From the NCBI GenBank assembly GCA_001313085.1, contig BBFE01000003.1, forward strand, positions 88,693-152,692: DNA of 64,000 nucleotides, written 5' to 3'. Shown piece after piece: positions 46,433-56,424 of the stretch (the stretch's first letter is position 1; each line of letters opens with the position of its first letter). The translations under genes and the position numbers were made by a program. The stretch is from Paenibacillus sp. JCM 18996 (GTDB lineage Bacteria > Bacillota > Bacilli > Paenibacillales > NBRC-103111). Under the pieces are notes generated by a model. The model was not told the origin of the DNA and did no database searches. It was given only the letters and a program-made list of their open reading frames with translations.

Positions 46433-47069
46433 GTGGCAACTGTATTAATGATTACTGCAAACCCGAAACCGGCAGGAGCGTCTTTTTCCCTCACCGTGGC
46501 GGAGGAGTTCAAGAAGACTTACAAGCAGCAGAACCCTGCGGACGAGATCGTTGAGTTGGATGTGTACCATATGGATCTTCCGCTCTATGACGAGGATGTG
46601 TTCAGCGGGTTCGGCAAATTGACGGCACAAACTCCGTTTGGCGAGCTGACTGCGGCGGAGCAGCAAAAAAATCGGGCGTTTGAACGAAATCGTCGATCAG
46701 TTCGTGGCGGCGGATAAATATATATTCGTGACTCCATTCTGGAATTTCGGCCTGCCTCCGATGATGAAAGCGTACATCGATGCCGTCTCGGTTGTAGGCA
46801 AAACCTTCAAATACACTGAGAACGGCTCTGTCGGCCTGTTGGCGGGCAAACCTGCCGTCCATATCCAGGCGCGCGGGGGCTTTTACAGCGAAGGTCCCGC
46901 AGCAGCGGCAGAGCATGGCGATTCTTACCTGCAAACCGTGTTCGCGTTCTACGGCCTGGAAGCTCAGCCTTCCATTATCATTGAGGGCGTTGCCGTACTG
47001 AGAGACCAAGTGGATTCGTTAAAGGAAAGTGCCATCATGAAAGCAAGAGAAGCAGCGCTGGCGTTCTGA
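46433..47069 (+). CDS. azoR: FMN-dependent NADH-azoreductase
   Basis: Reduces azo compounds and quinones using NADH and bound FMN. About 211 residues, flavodoxin-like fold: VLMITANPKPAGASFSLTVAEEF (FMN phosphate region), VTPFWNFGLPPMMKAYIDAV, KPAVHIQARGGFYSEGP. The GTG start at 46433 follows CAGAGGAGCGTGTACGA. One break at 46664-46669 (A6 for A5). Probably induced by electrophiles through the divergent HxlR-type repressor. Confidence 0.87.
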
Positions 47070-47086
47070 TAGGAGCGTAAGAAATA

Positions 47087-47127
47087 AAGTGCGGAGCCCC
47101 GGCCTGTCGGGCTCTGCACTTTTTTTG
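47087..47127 (+). terminator. Intrinsic terminator of the azoreductase gene
   Basis: AAAGTGCGGAGCCC pairs with GGGCTCTGCACTTT, followed by a run of seven T. Confidence 0.85.
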
Positions 47128-47203
47128 TGTCAGAACGTGATCTGCAGTTGTAGAGAGAGTTCTCCGGGTGGTCCCCTTAAAGCAGTCGGAATAACTGCGA
47201 AGC

Positions 47204-48139
47204 ATCAATCGCTTAATGGGGCGTCTTTCCAAGCCTGTGGATGGTTGTCGCTCAAAAGCTCAGTCGCCGCGGCATTGGCTCTGACCTGCTGCGGATCCTT
47301 GCACCCCGGAATGACTGTGGTCACCGCGGGATGCTTCAAGCACCAGGCAAGCGCCCATTTGGCATATCCATGCCTTCGGGCACCTCTGTGCGGCGAATGT
47401 CCTCGGCTTCCCGCAATCTCCGCTCGGTTTCTTCCCGCTGTCTGTTGCTGCGGACGTCATTATCCGGAAATATGGTGCCCGGCTTATATTTTCCGGTTAA
47501 ATAACCGCTTGCCAGAGGGACTCTTGCCAGGACTCCCAGATCCTGCTCCATGCACGAAGGGAACACTTCCGCTTCCGGCTGGCGGTCCATACGGTTATAC
47601 ACGACCTGAATCGCTTTGGCGTTTACGGCATTCGCCTTTGCGTTTGATATATGTTGTCATTTGCGCCGATGGAAATGCCAGATGGCGGATTTTGCCCGCC
47701 TGCACCTGTTTATCCAGCGCTGTCCACAATTCGTCGTTGTCAAAAGCGTCATCCGGTCCAGAGTGGAACTGGTACAGATCGACTAAGTCCGTACGGAGCG
47801 CTTTCAGCGAAGCCTCCAGCTGGCCGATGACTTCCTCTGCCGACCAATGGCCTGTCCGGTCCTGGTAGCCGTGGAAACGGTGGCCGAACTTGGTGGCGAC
47901 GACCCAATCCTCGCGTTTTCGGCGCTGCAAAAAAAATCACCGATGAAACCTTCGGAAATATGGTCCCCGTAGCACTCCGCCGTATCGATAAGATTGATTC
48001 CGAGCTCCTGCGCGGTATCCAGGATTTCATCCACTTCGGACTGCATATAGTCGCGGCCCCATTCGCCGCCGTACTGCCAGGTACCCACTCCTACGACCGA
48101 CACCTTGATGCCTGTACTGCCGAGCCTGCGGTATTTCAT
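47204..48139 (-). CDS. Aldo/keto reductase
   Basis: About 312 residues. YRRLGSTGIKVSVVGVGTWQYGGEWG at the start, INLIDTAECYGDHISEGFIG with catalytic Asp and Tyr, VVATKFGH with the catalytic Lys, LVDLYQFHSGPD with His, and the C-terminal TTVIPGCKDPQQVRANAAA cofactor region. ATG 48139 is chosen because GGGGAG lies ten bases upstream; an earlier in-frame ATG (48169) is possible. Breaks near 47930 (A7), 47665, 47635, 47355 and 47265. It is transcribed convergently with azoR and divergently from the signal peptidase gene. Confidence 0.82.
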
Positions 48140-48325
48140 GAACGCCACTCTCCCCATGATAGAATCCATCTCATCTATGTTACCGCCTTGGCAGACGGGT
48201 TGTCAAAAAAATAGGAACAGGCGAAGGAGCTCACGAGAGTTTGTTTGACTTTTCACGTTGTTTTAATGTTCGTGCAGTATCCTTGCGTTATACTGTTTAA
48301 AAAAATATCGGGGAGGAACCTCGGA

Positions 48326-48858
48326 ATGAAGAAGTGGGCAAAGGAGTGGCTTCCCAGCATCGCCATAGCATTATCGTCTCGTTTACGTTTAACACTTATG
48401 TGGCACAGGGAATGAAGGTGATGTCCGGCTCCATGGAGCCGACCATAGCGGTGAACGACCGCCTGTTTGTAGAGAAAGTGGAACCTGCGTCGCAGTACGC
48501 TTTTGGGGATATCGTAGTGTTCTATCCGCCGGTGCCGGGGCAAGAAACGGAGCATTACGTCAAGAGATTGATCGGACTGCCGGGCGATACCATTGAAGTG
48601 AAGAACGGTACCCTTTACCGCAACGGAGCCGCTGTTCAGGAGCCCTATATGAAGGATAAAATCAACTACAGCTACGGGCCAGTCACTGTGCCGGAGAATC
48701 AATATTTCTTCCTGGGCGACAACCGCAATGACAGCCTGGATTCGCATCTGTGGAAGGACAAGGACGGCAACCCGGTTCCTTTCGTCGACAAAAGCCGTGT
48801 AATCGGGAAAGTCATGTTCCGCTATTACCCGCTGCCCGCGTTGGGCGGACTGAAATAG
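48326..48858 (+). CDS. sip: Type I signal peptidase
   Basis: Cleaves signal peptides at the outer face of the membrane. About 177 residues. One N-terminal membrane helix (WLPSIAIA to FTFNTYVAQG), the catalytic Ser in MSGSMEPTI, the catalytic Lys in HYVKRLIGLPGD, and FFLGDNRNDSLDSH. This is the short P-type architecture of Bacillales Sip proteins. ATG 48326 follows GGGGAGGAACC. A base or two is missing near 48363 inside the membrane helix. Confidence 0.87.
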
Positions 48859-48936
48859 GAATAAATTAGTCATTGCAAAATGGACCGACGCGTGTTATAT
48901 TATTTTTTTTGTCTCTAAGAGACACTATCAGGATAA

Positions 48937-49012
48937 CGGGACGTAGCTCAGCTTGGTAGAGCACTGGTTTGGGACCAGGGGGTCGCATGTTCGAATCGTG
49001 TCGTCCCGACCA
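48937..49012 (+). tRNA. tRNA-Pro (UGG)
   Basis: Acceptor CGGGACG pairs with CGTCCCG; the D arm contains AGCTCAGCTTGGTAGAGC, the anticodon loop TTTGGGA reads TGG, and the T arm carries GTTCGAATC. The terminal CCA is encoded (49010-49012). Confidence 0.95.
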
Positions 49013-49021
49013 TCCGTTATT

Positions 49022-49095
49022 GCGGGTGTAGTTCAATGGTAGAACTTCAGCCTTCCAAGCTGGTAGCGTGGGTTCGATTCCCATCACCCGCTCCA
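49022..49095 (+). tRNA. tRNA-Gly (UCC)
   Basis: Acceptor GCGGGTG pairs with CACCCGC; the D loop is TAGTTCAATGGTAGAAC, the anticodon loop CTTCCAA gives TCC, and the T arm has GGTTCGATTCC. CCA is encoded. Nine bases separate it from tRNA-Pro, so they are cotranscribed. Confidence 0.95.
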
Positions 49096-49112
49096 TACAT
49101 ACGCAATAGCCG

Positions 49113-49140
49113 AAACTCTTGTGCAGCAAGGGTTTTTTTT
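49113..49140 (+). terminator. Terminator of the tRNA pair
   Basis: ACTCTTG, loop TGCAG, CAAGGGT followed by eight T. Confidence 0.75.
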
Positions 49141-50236
49141 GTTGTTTATAAAGCCTTGTGTTCGGCCTGATAAAAGCCTATCATCATCCGCTTTTGGGGA
49201 CAGGTTGGGGGACGAAAGTTTTTTTGCATTTTTTTTCTCGAGCCAGATCAACCGGTGACGGCGCATAATTTGATCCATAAGGGGCACAAGTTAAACCACC
49301 GTTTCACAAAAGGAGTGCATCATGACCGTCTTCCGCATCCTGCATTATCTCTGTAGCAAATGGTCGATGGGACTGAATCAATTCTCACGATCAAGCAGCA
49401 CCCCCTTCGTTGTTACTTTAAACGAAATGTTGTTTCTCTCGGTGGACTAAAAAAATGTAAAATCTCTCGCCTGGTTGAATAGTGAGTGTTGATTCAGTGT
49501 CCAGTCTACGATGGATATAGAATAAATCATTTCTGGCCATGGCTAATTTGAGAATCCATCTCGACAAACATAGAAACGATGTGTTAACTGACTTGGCTGG
49601 CCGTTCCGGCCGAAAGAAATAGAGCGTCATTTTGAAGAATTGATCATAAGACGGCGATCTTGATGCGGAAAAAAAGTTATGTACAGAAGGCTGGCCGCTC
49701 CCTTCTTTGCGAGGCAATGGTGAAAGGGTTGTGTGCTGGCCCGTGGCATGCTGGATTGCTTTGATTAACAGGAAAATATGCTGACATTTGCTCAGTTTGA
49801 TTGCCTTCCTATCCATATCCATGGAAAATCTCCCGTTAATTCACCCCATTCCGGCCAAATATTAGAATAACCGCTGATTTTGATGGAACTTTTCCAGTTA
49901 AATGCATCTCTAACCAAATCAGAGTCAAATTAAATGGAGAATTCCCTTTAATTTTTTTTCCCATCCCGCGATTCTCCCGGCGCGTTGCCACACTGCACGG
50001 CAAGTGCTCAGACCGTAAAGCAGGGGAAAATCCGCTGAAGCTGAATCGATCCAACACAACTATAACGCAGGGGGCGCAAAGGTGATCTTCTGGATTGGAA
50101 TAGAGGGGATTTGCCAAAAAACAAGATCTCCCAGCGGATGAGTTAAACCAACATTTATCCACAGCCACCGAAAATCGTAATTTCCAATACAAGAATAAAG
50201 GAGCAGTGTTTTCGCTGCCCCCTTACAAAGAAACTA
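49141..50236. other. Long region without a convincing gene
   Basis: Nearly 1.1 kb. Minus-strand frames at 49418-49822 and 49836-50192 exist but have no recognisable family, poor ribosome sites and unconvincing composition. The bases are mixed, with T8 runs near 49230 and 49950. I see no repeats, RNAs or transposase remains that I can name. It may be decayed coding DNA. Confidence 0.45.
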
Positions 50237-50498
50237 TTAATTTCTTTGTAACAACGTATATCCACTGACATTTGACGTTTTTTTTCTGGAATACCACTTT
50301 AAAACCAATATCATGGTCTAATAAGCAGTTTAAGGCATTGATGAGCAATCCATTGGGTACCAACTTAGACCTGCAGGGTTTAGCACTGCCAATAACACGA
50401 GCAGCAATAATCCTGCGTGCAGAACCGGGAACCAGAGGGTTTCTTGTCCAACTGATCAATACTAAATCAGGCTGATGAACAGCTTTGACATGAGCCAT
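50237..50498 (-). CDS. Small protein of unknown function
   Basis: About 86 residues. ATG 50498 has AGAAAGAGGTGATCGG upstream, an excellent ribosome site. The start is MAHVKAVHQPDLVLISWTRN, with VPGSARRIIAARVIGSAKPC and LLINALNCLLDHDIGFKVVF further on. Reading the T8 run near 50280 as T7 changes the tail to QKKTSNVSGYTLLQRN and a stop read at 50239-50237; left as written, it ends at 50223. Basic, with three Cys in the written frame (fewer in the corrected tail). I do not recognise the family. The strong start signal and even composition argue for a real gene. Confidence 0.5.
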
Positions 50499-50771
50499 TC
50501 CGATCACCTCTTTCTATTTAGATTCTCTATATAAAATGCAAAGCAGATTTATAGTGTGCTAAACAAAAGCGGAATAATGAAACCGGTACTACAATTGGGA
50601 TCGGCTCAATCTCCGCTGTACCCACAAGTTGATAATATAAATTGATACTATTATAATAATACTTAGTTTCTTAAAGAAAGTTTTGTAAGAATGTGCTTTA
50701 ACATTGTTACATATTTTCCCTGTCTTAGAACATACTACAGGGGCCATAACACATTTGGAGGGGATACAGGT

Positions 50772-51909
50772 ATGAACGCGAAATACAAGCCATTATTTGA
50801 AGAGATTGCCCTAAGAAGCGGTATTCAACTGAAAAATAGAATTGTTATGGCGCCGATGACCAACTGGTCATCCCATGAGGACGGCACGGTATCGGATGCT
50901 GAGGTCAACTACTACGTTCGCCGCTCGAGCGGTGCAGGTATGGTAATAACCGCATGTACATACGTCACTCGCAACGGTAAAGGTTTTGCCGGCGAATTCG
51001 GCGCTGATACCGATGATATGATTACAAGCCTGCGGCGCTTGCCTCCGCGATTAAGGGGCAAGGAGCGAAGGCTCTTCTGCAAATTTTCCACGGTGGACGC
51101 ATGTGTCCGCCACAGCTGGTTCCCGGTGGCGATGTCGTCAGTGCAAGCGATGTTCCTTCGGATCAGAACGGAAACGTCGTACCGAGACCGTTGACGGACG
51201 CGGAGATTGAAGCGATCGTTCGCGATTTCGGCGAGACGACGCGGCGGGCTATTGAAGCGGGCTTCGACGGTGTTGAAATTCACGGTGCCAATGGCTACTT
51301 GCTCCAGCAATTTTTTTCTCCCCGCATACGAACCGCCGAAACGACCGCTGGGGTGGGGACCTGAATAAGCGCCTGACGTTCCCGCTCGCTGTTGTGGATG
51401 AAGTGAAACGAGTCGTGGCGGCTCATGCGAATAAGCCGTTTGTGGTCGGGTATCGCTTCTCACCGGAGGAACCGGAAGAGAAAGGCATCACGATGGACGA
51501 TACACTAAAGCTGGTTGATGTGCTCGCAGACAAGCAGCTGGATTACCTCCATGTCTCGTTAATGGACTTCCAGTCCAAGCCTAGAGTCGGGGCGGACGAC
51601 AGCAAGTCGAGACTGGAATGGATTGTCGACACAGTCGCCAATCGGACGCTTGTGATCGGCGTCGGTTCGATTCATACGCCCGACGAGGCTTTACAGGCGC
51701 TGCAGACCGGTTCCGCTTTAGTTGCGCTGGGCCGCGAGCTGATCATGGAACCGGATTGGGTCGCTAAGGTTGCGGAAGGCCAGGAAGCCGGCATCGTGAC
51801 GACGCTGAGTAAGCAAGATCAGCAGCGTCTAGTGATCCCGGACCCTCTCTGGCACGCGATTATGCGTGCGCCAGGTTGGTTTCCGGTAGTGGAGGGGGCG
51901 CACAAGTGA
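50772..51909 (+). CDS. NADH:flavin oxidoreductase (old yellow enzyme family)
   Basis: FMN enzyme reducing activated C=C bonds, about 375 residues. KNRIVMAPMTNWSS near the N-terminus (FMN site), then LLQIFHGGRMCPPQL, the substrate-binding and catalytic region DGVEIHGANGYLLQQFFSP, and the phosphate site VIGVGSIHTPDEA with ALGRELIMEPDW. ATG 50772 follows GGAGGGGATACAGGT. Breaks near 51040, 51310-51316 (T7) and 51350. The stop overlaps the GTG of a garR-like remnant (GTGA). Confidence 0.85.
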
Positions 51910-52116
51910 ACATCGGTTTTATTGGTCTAGGCACTATGGGCAAGCCGATGGCGGGCCGATCTTGGTGTTGCTGCAAGGCTTGAGGACTCGCTGCGCTTGC
52001 CGCTTCCGTCCACCGCTTCCCTCAAGCAGGTGTTTCAGACGGCGTGCAACACCGGACTTAGCGAAGAAGATATGAGCTCTGTCTCCAAATGTTATGAGCA
52101 ATGGGCAAATTTGTAA
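51906..52116 (+). pseudogene. Internally deleted beta-hydroxyacid dehydrogenase (GarR-like)
   Basis: The first 17 codons read MNIGFIGLGTMGKPMAG, the NAD-binding start of 2-hydroxy-3-oxopropionate reductase/3-hydroxyisobutyrate dehydrogenase. The frame then passes directly to the C-terminal end of the same kind of protein (SLRLPLPSTASLKQVFQ, then SEEDMSSVSKCYEQWANL, TAA 52114-52116). Around 220 codons are missing, with a junction near 51958. It overlaps the upstream gene by 4 bp, so the intact ancestor was in the same operon. Confidence 0.65.
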
Positions 52117-52129
52117 GTCGTTTATATTG

Positions 52130-52185
52130 CAAGCAACGCAAAACGGGGCCGCGCAGCGATGCGGGTCCCGTTTTGCGTTGCTTGG
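52130..52185 (+). terminator. Long perfect hairpin after the garR remnant
   Basis: CAAGCAACGCAAAACGGG pairs exactly with CCCGTTTTGCGTTGCTTG, an 18-bp stem with a 20-base loop. There is no T tract. It probably ends the operon or stabilises its 3' end. Confidence 0.6.
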
Positions 52186-52516
52186 CAGCGCATGGACTCA
52201 CGGTGAGAATGCTGAGCATCCCTCGGAGGGGGCTCAGTATATAACTTTTTTTTAAGTTATCTCTTTTGCTGAGATAGTTGGAGAAGAGGTAAATCGCTGC
52301 GTAGATTGGAAATCAATAAATGTAATGCCAATGCTCAGGAACGTACTGTATTAAAGGGCAAAATGGCGGGGGGAAGGAACAAATTTTGTAGGGATAATAC
52401 CGGAGCCTTAGCTGTTTCCAATGAAACCGAGCCATGTAGAGGAAAGCAAACATGATTAAAATACCTATTTTATGTAAATTATAAAGGTTATCTAACATTT
52501 AAAGGATGAAGTTTAA
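52186..52516. other. AT-rich intergenic region
   Basis: About 330 bases between the long hairpin and the CBO0543-type gene. A short inverted repeat (AGTTATCTCTTTTGC) with T8 lies near 52245-52275. Presumed promoter region of the following gene. No other feature was recognised. Confidence 0.4.
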
Positions 52517-53044
52517 ATGCATATCATTCTCAATGTATTATTCATATTAGCTGCTTGGAGGTGGGGGGATTGGAGGAACTGGAGAAAGTATTATCCCACT
52601 ATTCTTTATCTTTTAATCGGCGATCTATTATATAATTTTCTATGTTATAATTATCCGCTTTGGAAGTTCAATGCTGTATCATTTGACAAGTTTATTTATT
52701 CAAATCATACCTTAATAACACTAGGAATTGATTTTATTAATTTTCCGGCTATTGTTTTGATGTATCTTGGAAATTACCCCAACGGGAAAATAAAGCCATT
52801 ATTATATATTTTTTTGCATGGGTCTTATTTAACACAACGATTGAATTCACGAGCTTAACCACCATAAAAGGTATAGCACATTATAATGGTTGGGATATAT
52901 GGTGGTCCATTTTATTGAACATTATTTTTTTTTGTGATGCTGCGGGTGCATTATCTTCGTCCATTACTGGCATGGGTTATTTCTTTTGGAATTATTATAT
53001 TATTTTGGTTATACTTTGGTTTGCCAATCCAGAATATGAAATGA
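52517..53044 (+). CDS. CBO0543-type membrane protein
   Basis: About 175 residues with five predicted membrane helices. MHIILNVLFILAAWRWGDWRNWRKYYPTILYLLIGDLLYNF is the typical opening, followed by NHTLITLGIDFINFPAIVLMYLG and IEFTSLTTIKGIAHYNGWDIWWS. The family occurs mainly in spore-forming Bacillales and Clostridia; its function is unknown. ATG 52517 follows AAAGGATGAAGTTTAA. Breaks at 52810-52815 (T7) and 52926-52933 (T8). Confidence 0.75.
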
Positions 53045-53054
53045 AAATAAAAAG

Positions 53055-53099
53055 AAAGCTAGCTCCCGGCTGACTGACAACCGGGAGCTAGCTTTTTTT
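53055..53099 (+). terminator. Intrinsic terminator of the CBO0543-type gene
   Basis: AAAGCTAGCTCCCGG pairs perfectly with CCGGGAGCTAGCTTT across an 11-base loop, followed by seven T in all. Confidence 0.9.
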
Positions 53100-53110
53100 G
53101 AATACATAGA

Positions 53111-53671
53111 TTAATGGGTCTGGTCATTCGGTTTGTAGTAGGGAGGGACCATCAGCCAGCCTTTCTTTTTCATTAAGTCTTTAAATGTTAACCCAAACGT
53201 CAGTTTTTTTACGGCTTGATACTTTGCAAACATCGCAGCGACATCCGGACGGACGGATTCGGTCATCCCCCCGAGCGGCTGACATCATACCCACAACAAG
53301 GTTATAGGAGATAAGATTAGCCACCTCTTTGTCAGTCAAACGAGCGCCATCAGGATGCTGCGGTAATCGCCGACCGGTTTTTTGAGGAGTGGAGTCCGGC
53401 AGCGGCACACCTTCCATCCGCAGGAAATCAGTTAACTCAAGCACCATCGGCTTGTGTACATTATTGATGATATCTTCCAATTTATCCCTGAGGTCCTCAT
53501 CTTGCACAATATTATATGAAATTTGGTCAGCCCGCAAAGTCTGTTCAGTGCCCGTCAGATAAAACCAAAGATTCATCACTTCTCCCACGTGCAGGGGAGG
53601 TTTCTCGCCATCGATAAACGGGCGAAACGCATCCTTGATTATCTCAAAAAAAATTCATCCTTGCTCACCAT
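53111..53671 (-). CDS. DUF3231 family protein
   Basis: About 186 residues. The readable block is GEVMNLWFYLTGTEQTLRADQ, KPMVLELTDFLRMEGVPLPD, VANLISYNLVVGMMSAARG and FKDLMKKKGWLMVPPYY. These proteins are common in Bacillales and resemble spore-coat-type ferritin-like helical proteins. Reading the A8 run at 53647-53654 as A6 extends the frame to an ATG at 53671 (MVSKDEFFEI). Further breaks near 53380, 53355, 53265 and 53205. The genuine start could lie further upstream. Confidence 0.7.
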
Positions 53672-53809
53672 CCCGACATTTTATATGGATATAGCGTGGC
53701 TTGTTTTATCGATTTTATCCATTTAACTCAGCAATGTTTTTTCTGTATACAATTCCTATTCTGGACATAATAAGCAAAAAAAATGTAACCGGGAAAGGAT
53801 GCAGATCCC

Positions 53810-55549
53810 TTGTTGAAAAAATATATTCGGCGTATTGCAAAAGTCGGCAAAGCGCTCATGCTGCCTGTAGCCATTCTGCCCGCGGCAGGAATTCTTCTGG
53901 CCATCGGCAACGCGCTGCAGAATCCGGCTCTGCTCGCCCATCTGCCCGTATTGGATAATACGATCGTACACATAGTCGCCAGAGTGATGGAGAAGGCCGG
54001 AGATATTATATTCTCTAACCTCTCGCTTTTATTTGCCGTGGGAGTGGCCGTGGGGTTGGCAGGCGGAGACGGTGTTGCAGGCATTGCGGCGATCATCGGG
54101 TATTTAATCATGAACGTGACCATGGGAGTCATTATGGGTGTGACTCCAGAGATGGTCGGCAAAAAACTTCTCCTATGCGAATGTACTCGGGATCAGCACC
54201 TGCAGACGGGGGTGTTCGGAGGGGTTATAATCGGGATTCTGGCGGCGTTTTTTTGTATAAAAGATATTTTACGATTCAACTGCCGGCTTACCTTGGTTTT
54301 TTTTGCGGGGAAACGGTTTGTCCCTATTATTACGGCAGTAATGTCGCTGATTCTCGGAATGCTGATGACGGTCATCTGGCCGCCGATTCAGCATGGGTTG
54401 AACGCATTCTCCCATAGTATGATCGAATCGAACCGGACGGTGGCCGCGCCCGTGTTCGGTATAGTTGAAAGGTCGCTGATTCCGTTCGGTCTTCACCATA
54501 TTTTCTATGCGCCGTTCTGGTTCGAGTTCGGTTCCTATGTGAATAAAGCCGGTGAGCTGGTGCGCGGCGACCAGAAAATTTTCTTCGCCAGATCAAGGAT
54601 GCCGCGCCTCTGACGGCGGGGACTTTCATGACGGGCAAATTCCCTTTTATGATGTTCGGCCTGCCCGCTGCCGCTCTGGCTATGTACCATGAGGCGCGTC
54701 CGGAGCACAAGAAGGTGGTCGCGGGCATTATGGGGTCGGCAGCGCTGACTTCCTTCCTGACCGGGATCACGGAGCCCATCGAGTTCTCGTTCCTGTTCGT
54801 GGCTCCGGTGCTGTTTGCCATCCATGCGCTGTTTGCAGGACTTTCCTTTATGATCATGGACATACTCAACGTCAAGATCGGGATGACTTTCTCCGGCGGA
54901 GTGATCGACTACCTGCTGTTCGGAGTGCTTCCCAACCGCACTGCTTGGTGGCTGGTCATTCCGGTAGGATTAGTGTTTGCCGTCGTTTATTACTTTGGCT
55001 TCCGTTTTGCCATTCGTCATTGGAACCTGGCTACGCCGGGACGCGAAGCGTTCCAGGGAGATGGAGCGAGCGCGGATGTGAATGCGGGCGCTGAGATTGC
55101 GGCGAAGGGAGCGGCAGGTGCGAAAGTCGGGGACAAAACCGGGGCGAAAACAGGTGCGAAAAGCGGCGAAAAAAACCGGTGCAAAAGCCGGGGCCATGGC
55201 GGCGGGCAACCGGCACGATCTGCCGCAGCTGGTGCTTTCCGCCATGGGCGGGGAAGAAAACATCGCCTCTCTCGATGCCTGCATCACACGGCTTAGAGTG
55301 CAGGTGAAAGAAACGGGCAAGGTCGACAAGAACCGGCTAAAGGAGCTCGGCGCTGCCGGCGTGCTGCAGGTGGGCAACAACATCCAGGCAATTTTCGGCA
55401 CGCTGTCGGATATTTTGAAAGGCCAAATCCAGGACATTATTTCAAAAAAAAGCGCCGATCGTTTCCCAAAAAAAGCTATGGACCTGGACGTGAAACCCGC
55501 GGTAGATGATAAACCGGATGAGAACTGCTCGACAGATCAAGGGAGATAG
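53810..55549 (+). CDS. PTS glucose-family transporter, EIICB
   Basis: Imports and phosphorylates a hexose. About 575 residues. The EIIC membrane domain spans residues 1-410 ([58 protein letters not shown] with the substrate-site Glu), then an Ala/Gly/Lys-rich linker near 55100-55200, then EIIB with the phosphorylated Cys in [11 protein letters not shown]. There is no EIIA domain, so an external EIIA is needed. TTG 53810 follows GGAAAGGATGCAGATCCC. Breaks near 54165 (A6), 54246-54252 (T7), 54300 (T8), 54583 and 55170-55175 (A6). Glucose, maltose and N-acetylglucosamine permeases share this layout; glucose is my first guess. Confidence 0.82.
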
Positions 55550-55590
55550 AGGCTTGCGCATTACTCCGGCAGATATGAGCAAAACCTAAA

Positions 55591-55624
55591 AGAACCGTGA
55601 GGGAACAACTCCCTCACGGTTCTT
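55591..55624. terminator. Bidirectional terminator between convergent genes
   Basis: AGAACCGTGAGGGA, loop, TCCCTCACGGTTCT: a perfect 14-bp stem between the EIICB gene and the convergent ABC ATPase gene. Confidence 0.8.
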
Positions 55625-55629
55625 TGCGA

Positions 55630-56424
55630 TCAACCCAGCACAACCCGGTCATCGGACAGCTTATGGCCGCTGATCTGCTCGAATTCCCCAAGCAGCTGCT
55701 CCACGGTCAGGTTCTTTTTTGCGCTGCTCGTTTATGTCAAGAATGATTCGTCCTTTATCCATCATGATCAAGCGGTTGCCGAGGCGAATGGCCTGCTCCA
55801 TGTTATGGGTAACCATCAGTGTCGTGAGCTTCATTTCCCGAACGATGCTGTCAGTCAATCGTGTGATCAATTCCGCACGGGCAGGGTCCAAGGCTGCGGT
55901 ATGCTCGTCGAGCAGCAGAATTTGCGGCTGGGTGAACGTAGCCATCAGCAGGCTGAGGGCCTGCCTTTCGCCACCCGACAGTAATCCTACTTTCGCCCGA
56001 AGACGATGCTCAAGACCGATGCCCAACCGCTTCAACTGCTCATGGAATATTTTGCGCTTTCTCGATGTCACTCCGAAACGGAGCCCGCGCGGTTTGCCCC
56101 TTAAGTAGCCATGGCCAGATTCTCTTCTATAGTCATGCGGGGAGCCGTGCCGGCCATCGGATCCTGGAACACCCGTCCGATCCAGCGGCTGCGCATGTAT
56201 TCAGCCAGTTGGTGAACTGCGTTTCCCTCGATCCGCACCTCGCCCGTATCCGGCGTCATGACACCCGATATGATGTTCATCAGCGTGGACTTACCGGCTC
56301 CGTTGCTGCCGATGACCGTGACGAAATCACCGGGGTTCAGCTTCAGATTGATTCCGATGAGCGCAATCTTTTCATCCGGGGTCCCGGGATTAAATAATTT
56401 GGAGACGTTGGAAAGCTCAAGCAT
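55630..56424 (-). CDS. ABC transporter ATP-binding protein
   Basis: About 263 residues. Walker A GSNGAGKST, Q-loop VFQDPMAG, signature LSGGERQAL, Walker B ILLLDEHTAAL, and switch His in VTHNMEQA. ATG 56424 overlaps the permease stop (TGATG). Breaks near 56098 and 55715 (T6). It energises the upstream permease and binding lipoprotein; the three form the ABC family often annotated as a tryptophan/tyrosine or amino-acid-like system in Firmicutes. Confidence 0.82.

Noticed and set aside
49418..50192. Two minus-strand frames as genes
   Set aside because: No recognisable family, weak start signals and odd composition; left as unassigned DNA.
52130..52185. Relation of this hairpin to the tandem repeat at 35113 through the shared word GCAACGCAA
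   Set aside because: The match is short and the rest of the sequences differ; it is probably chance.
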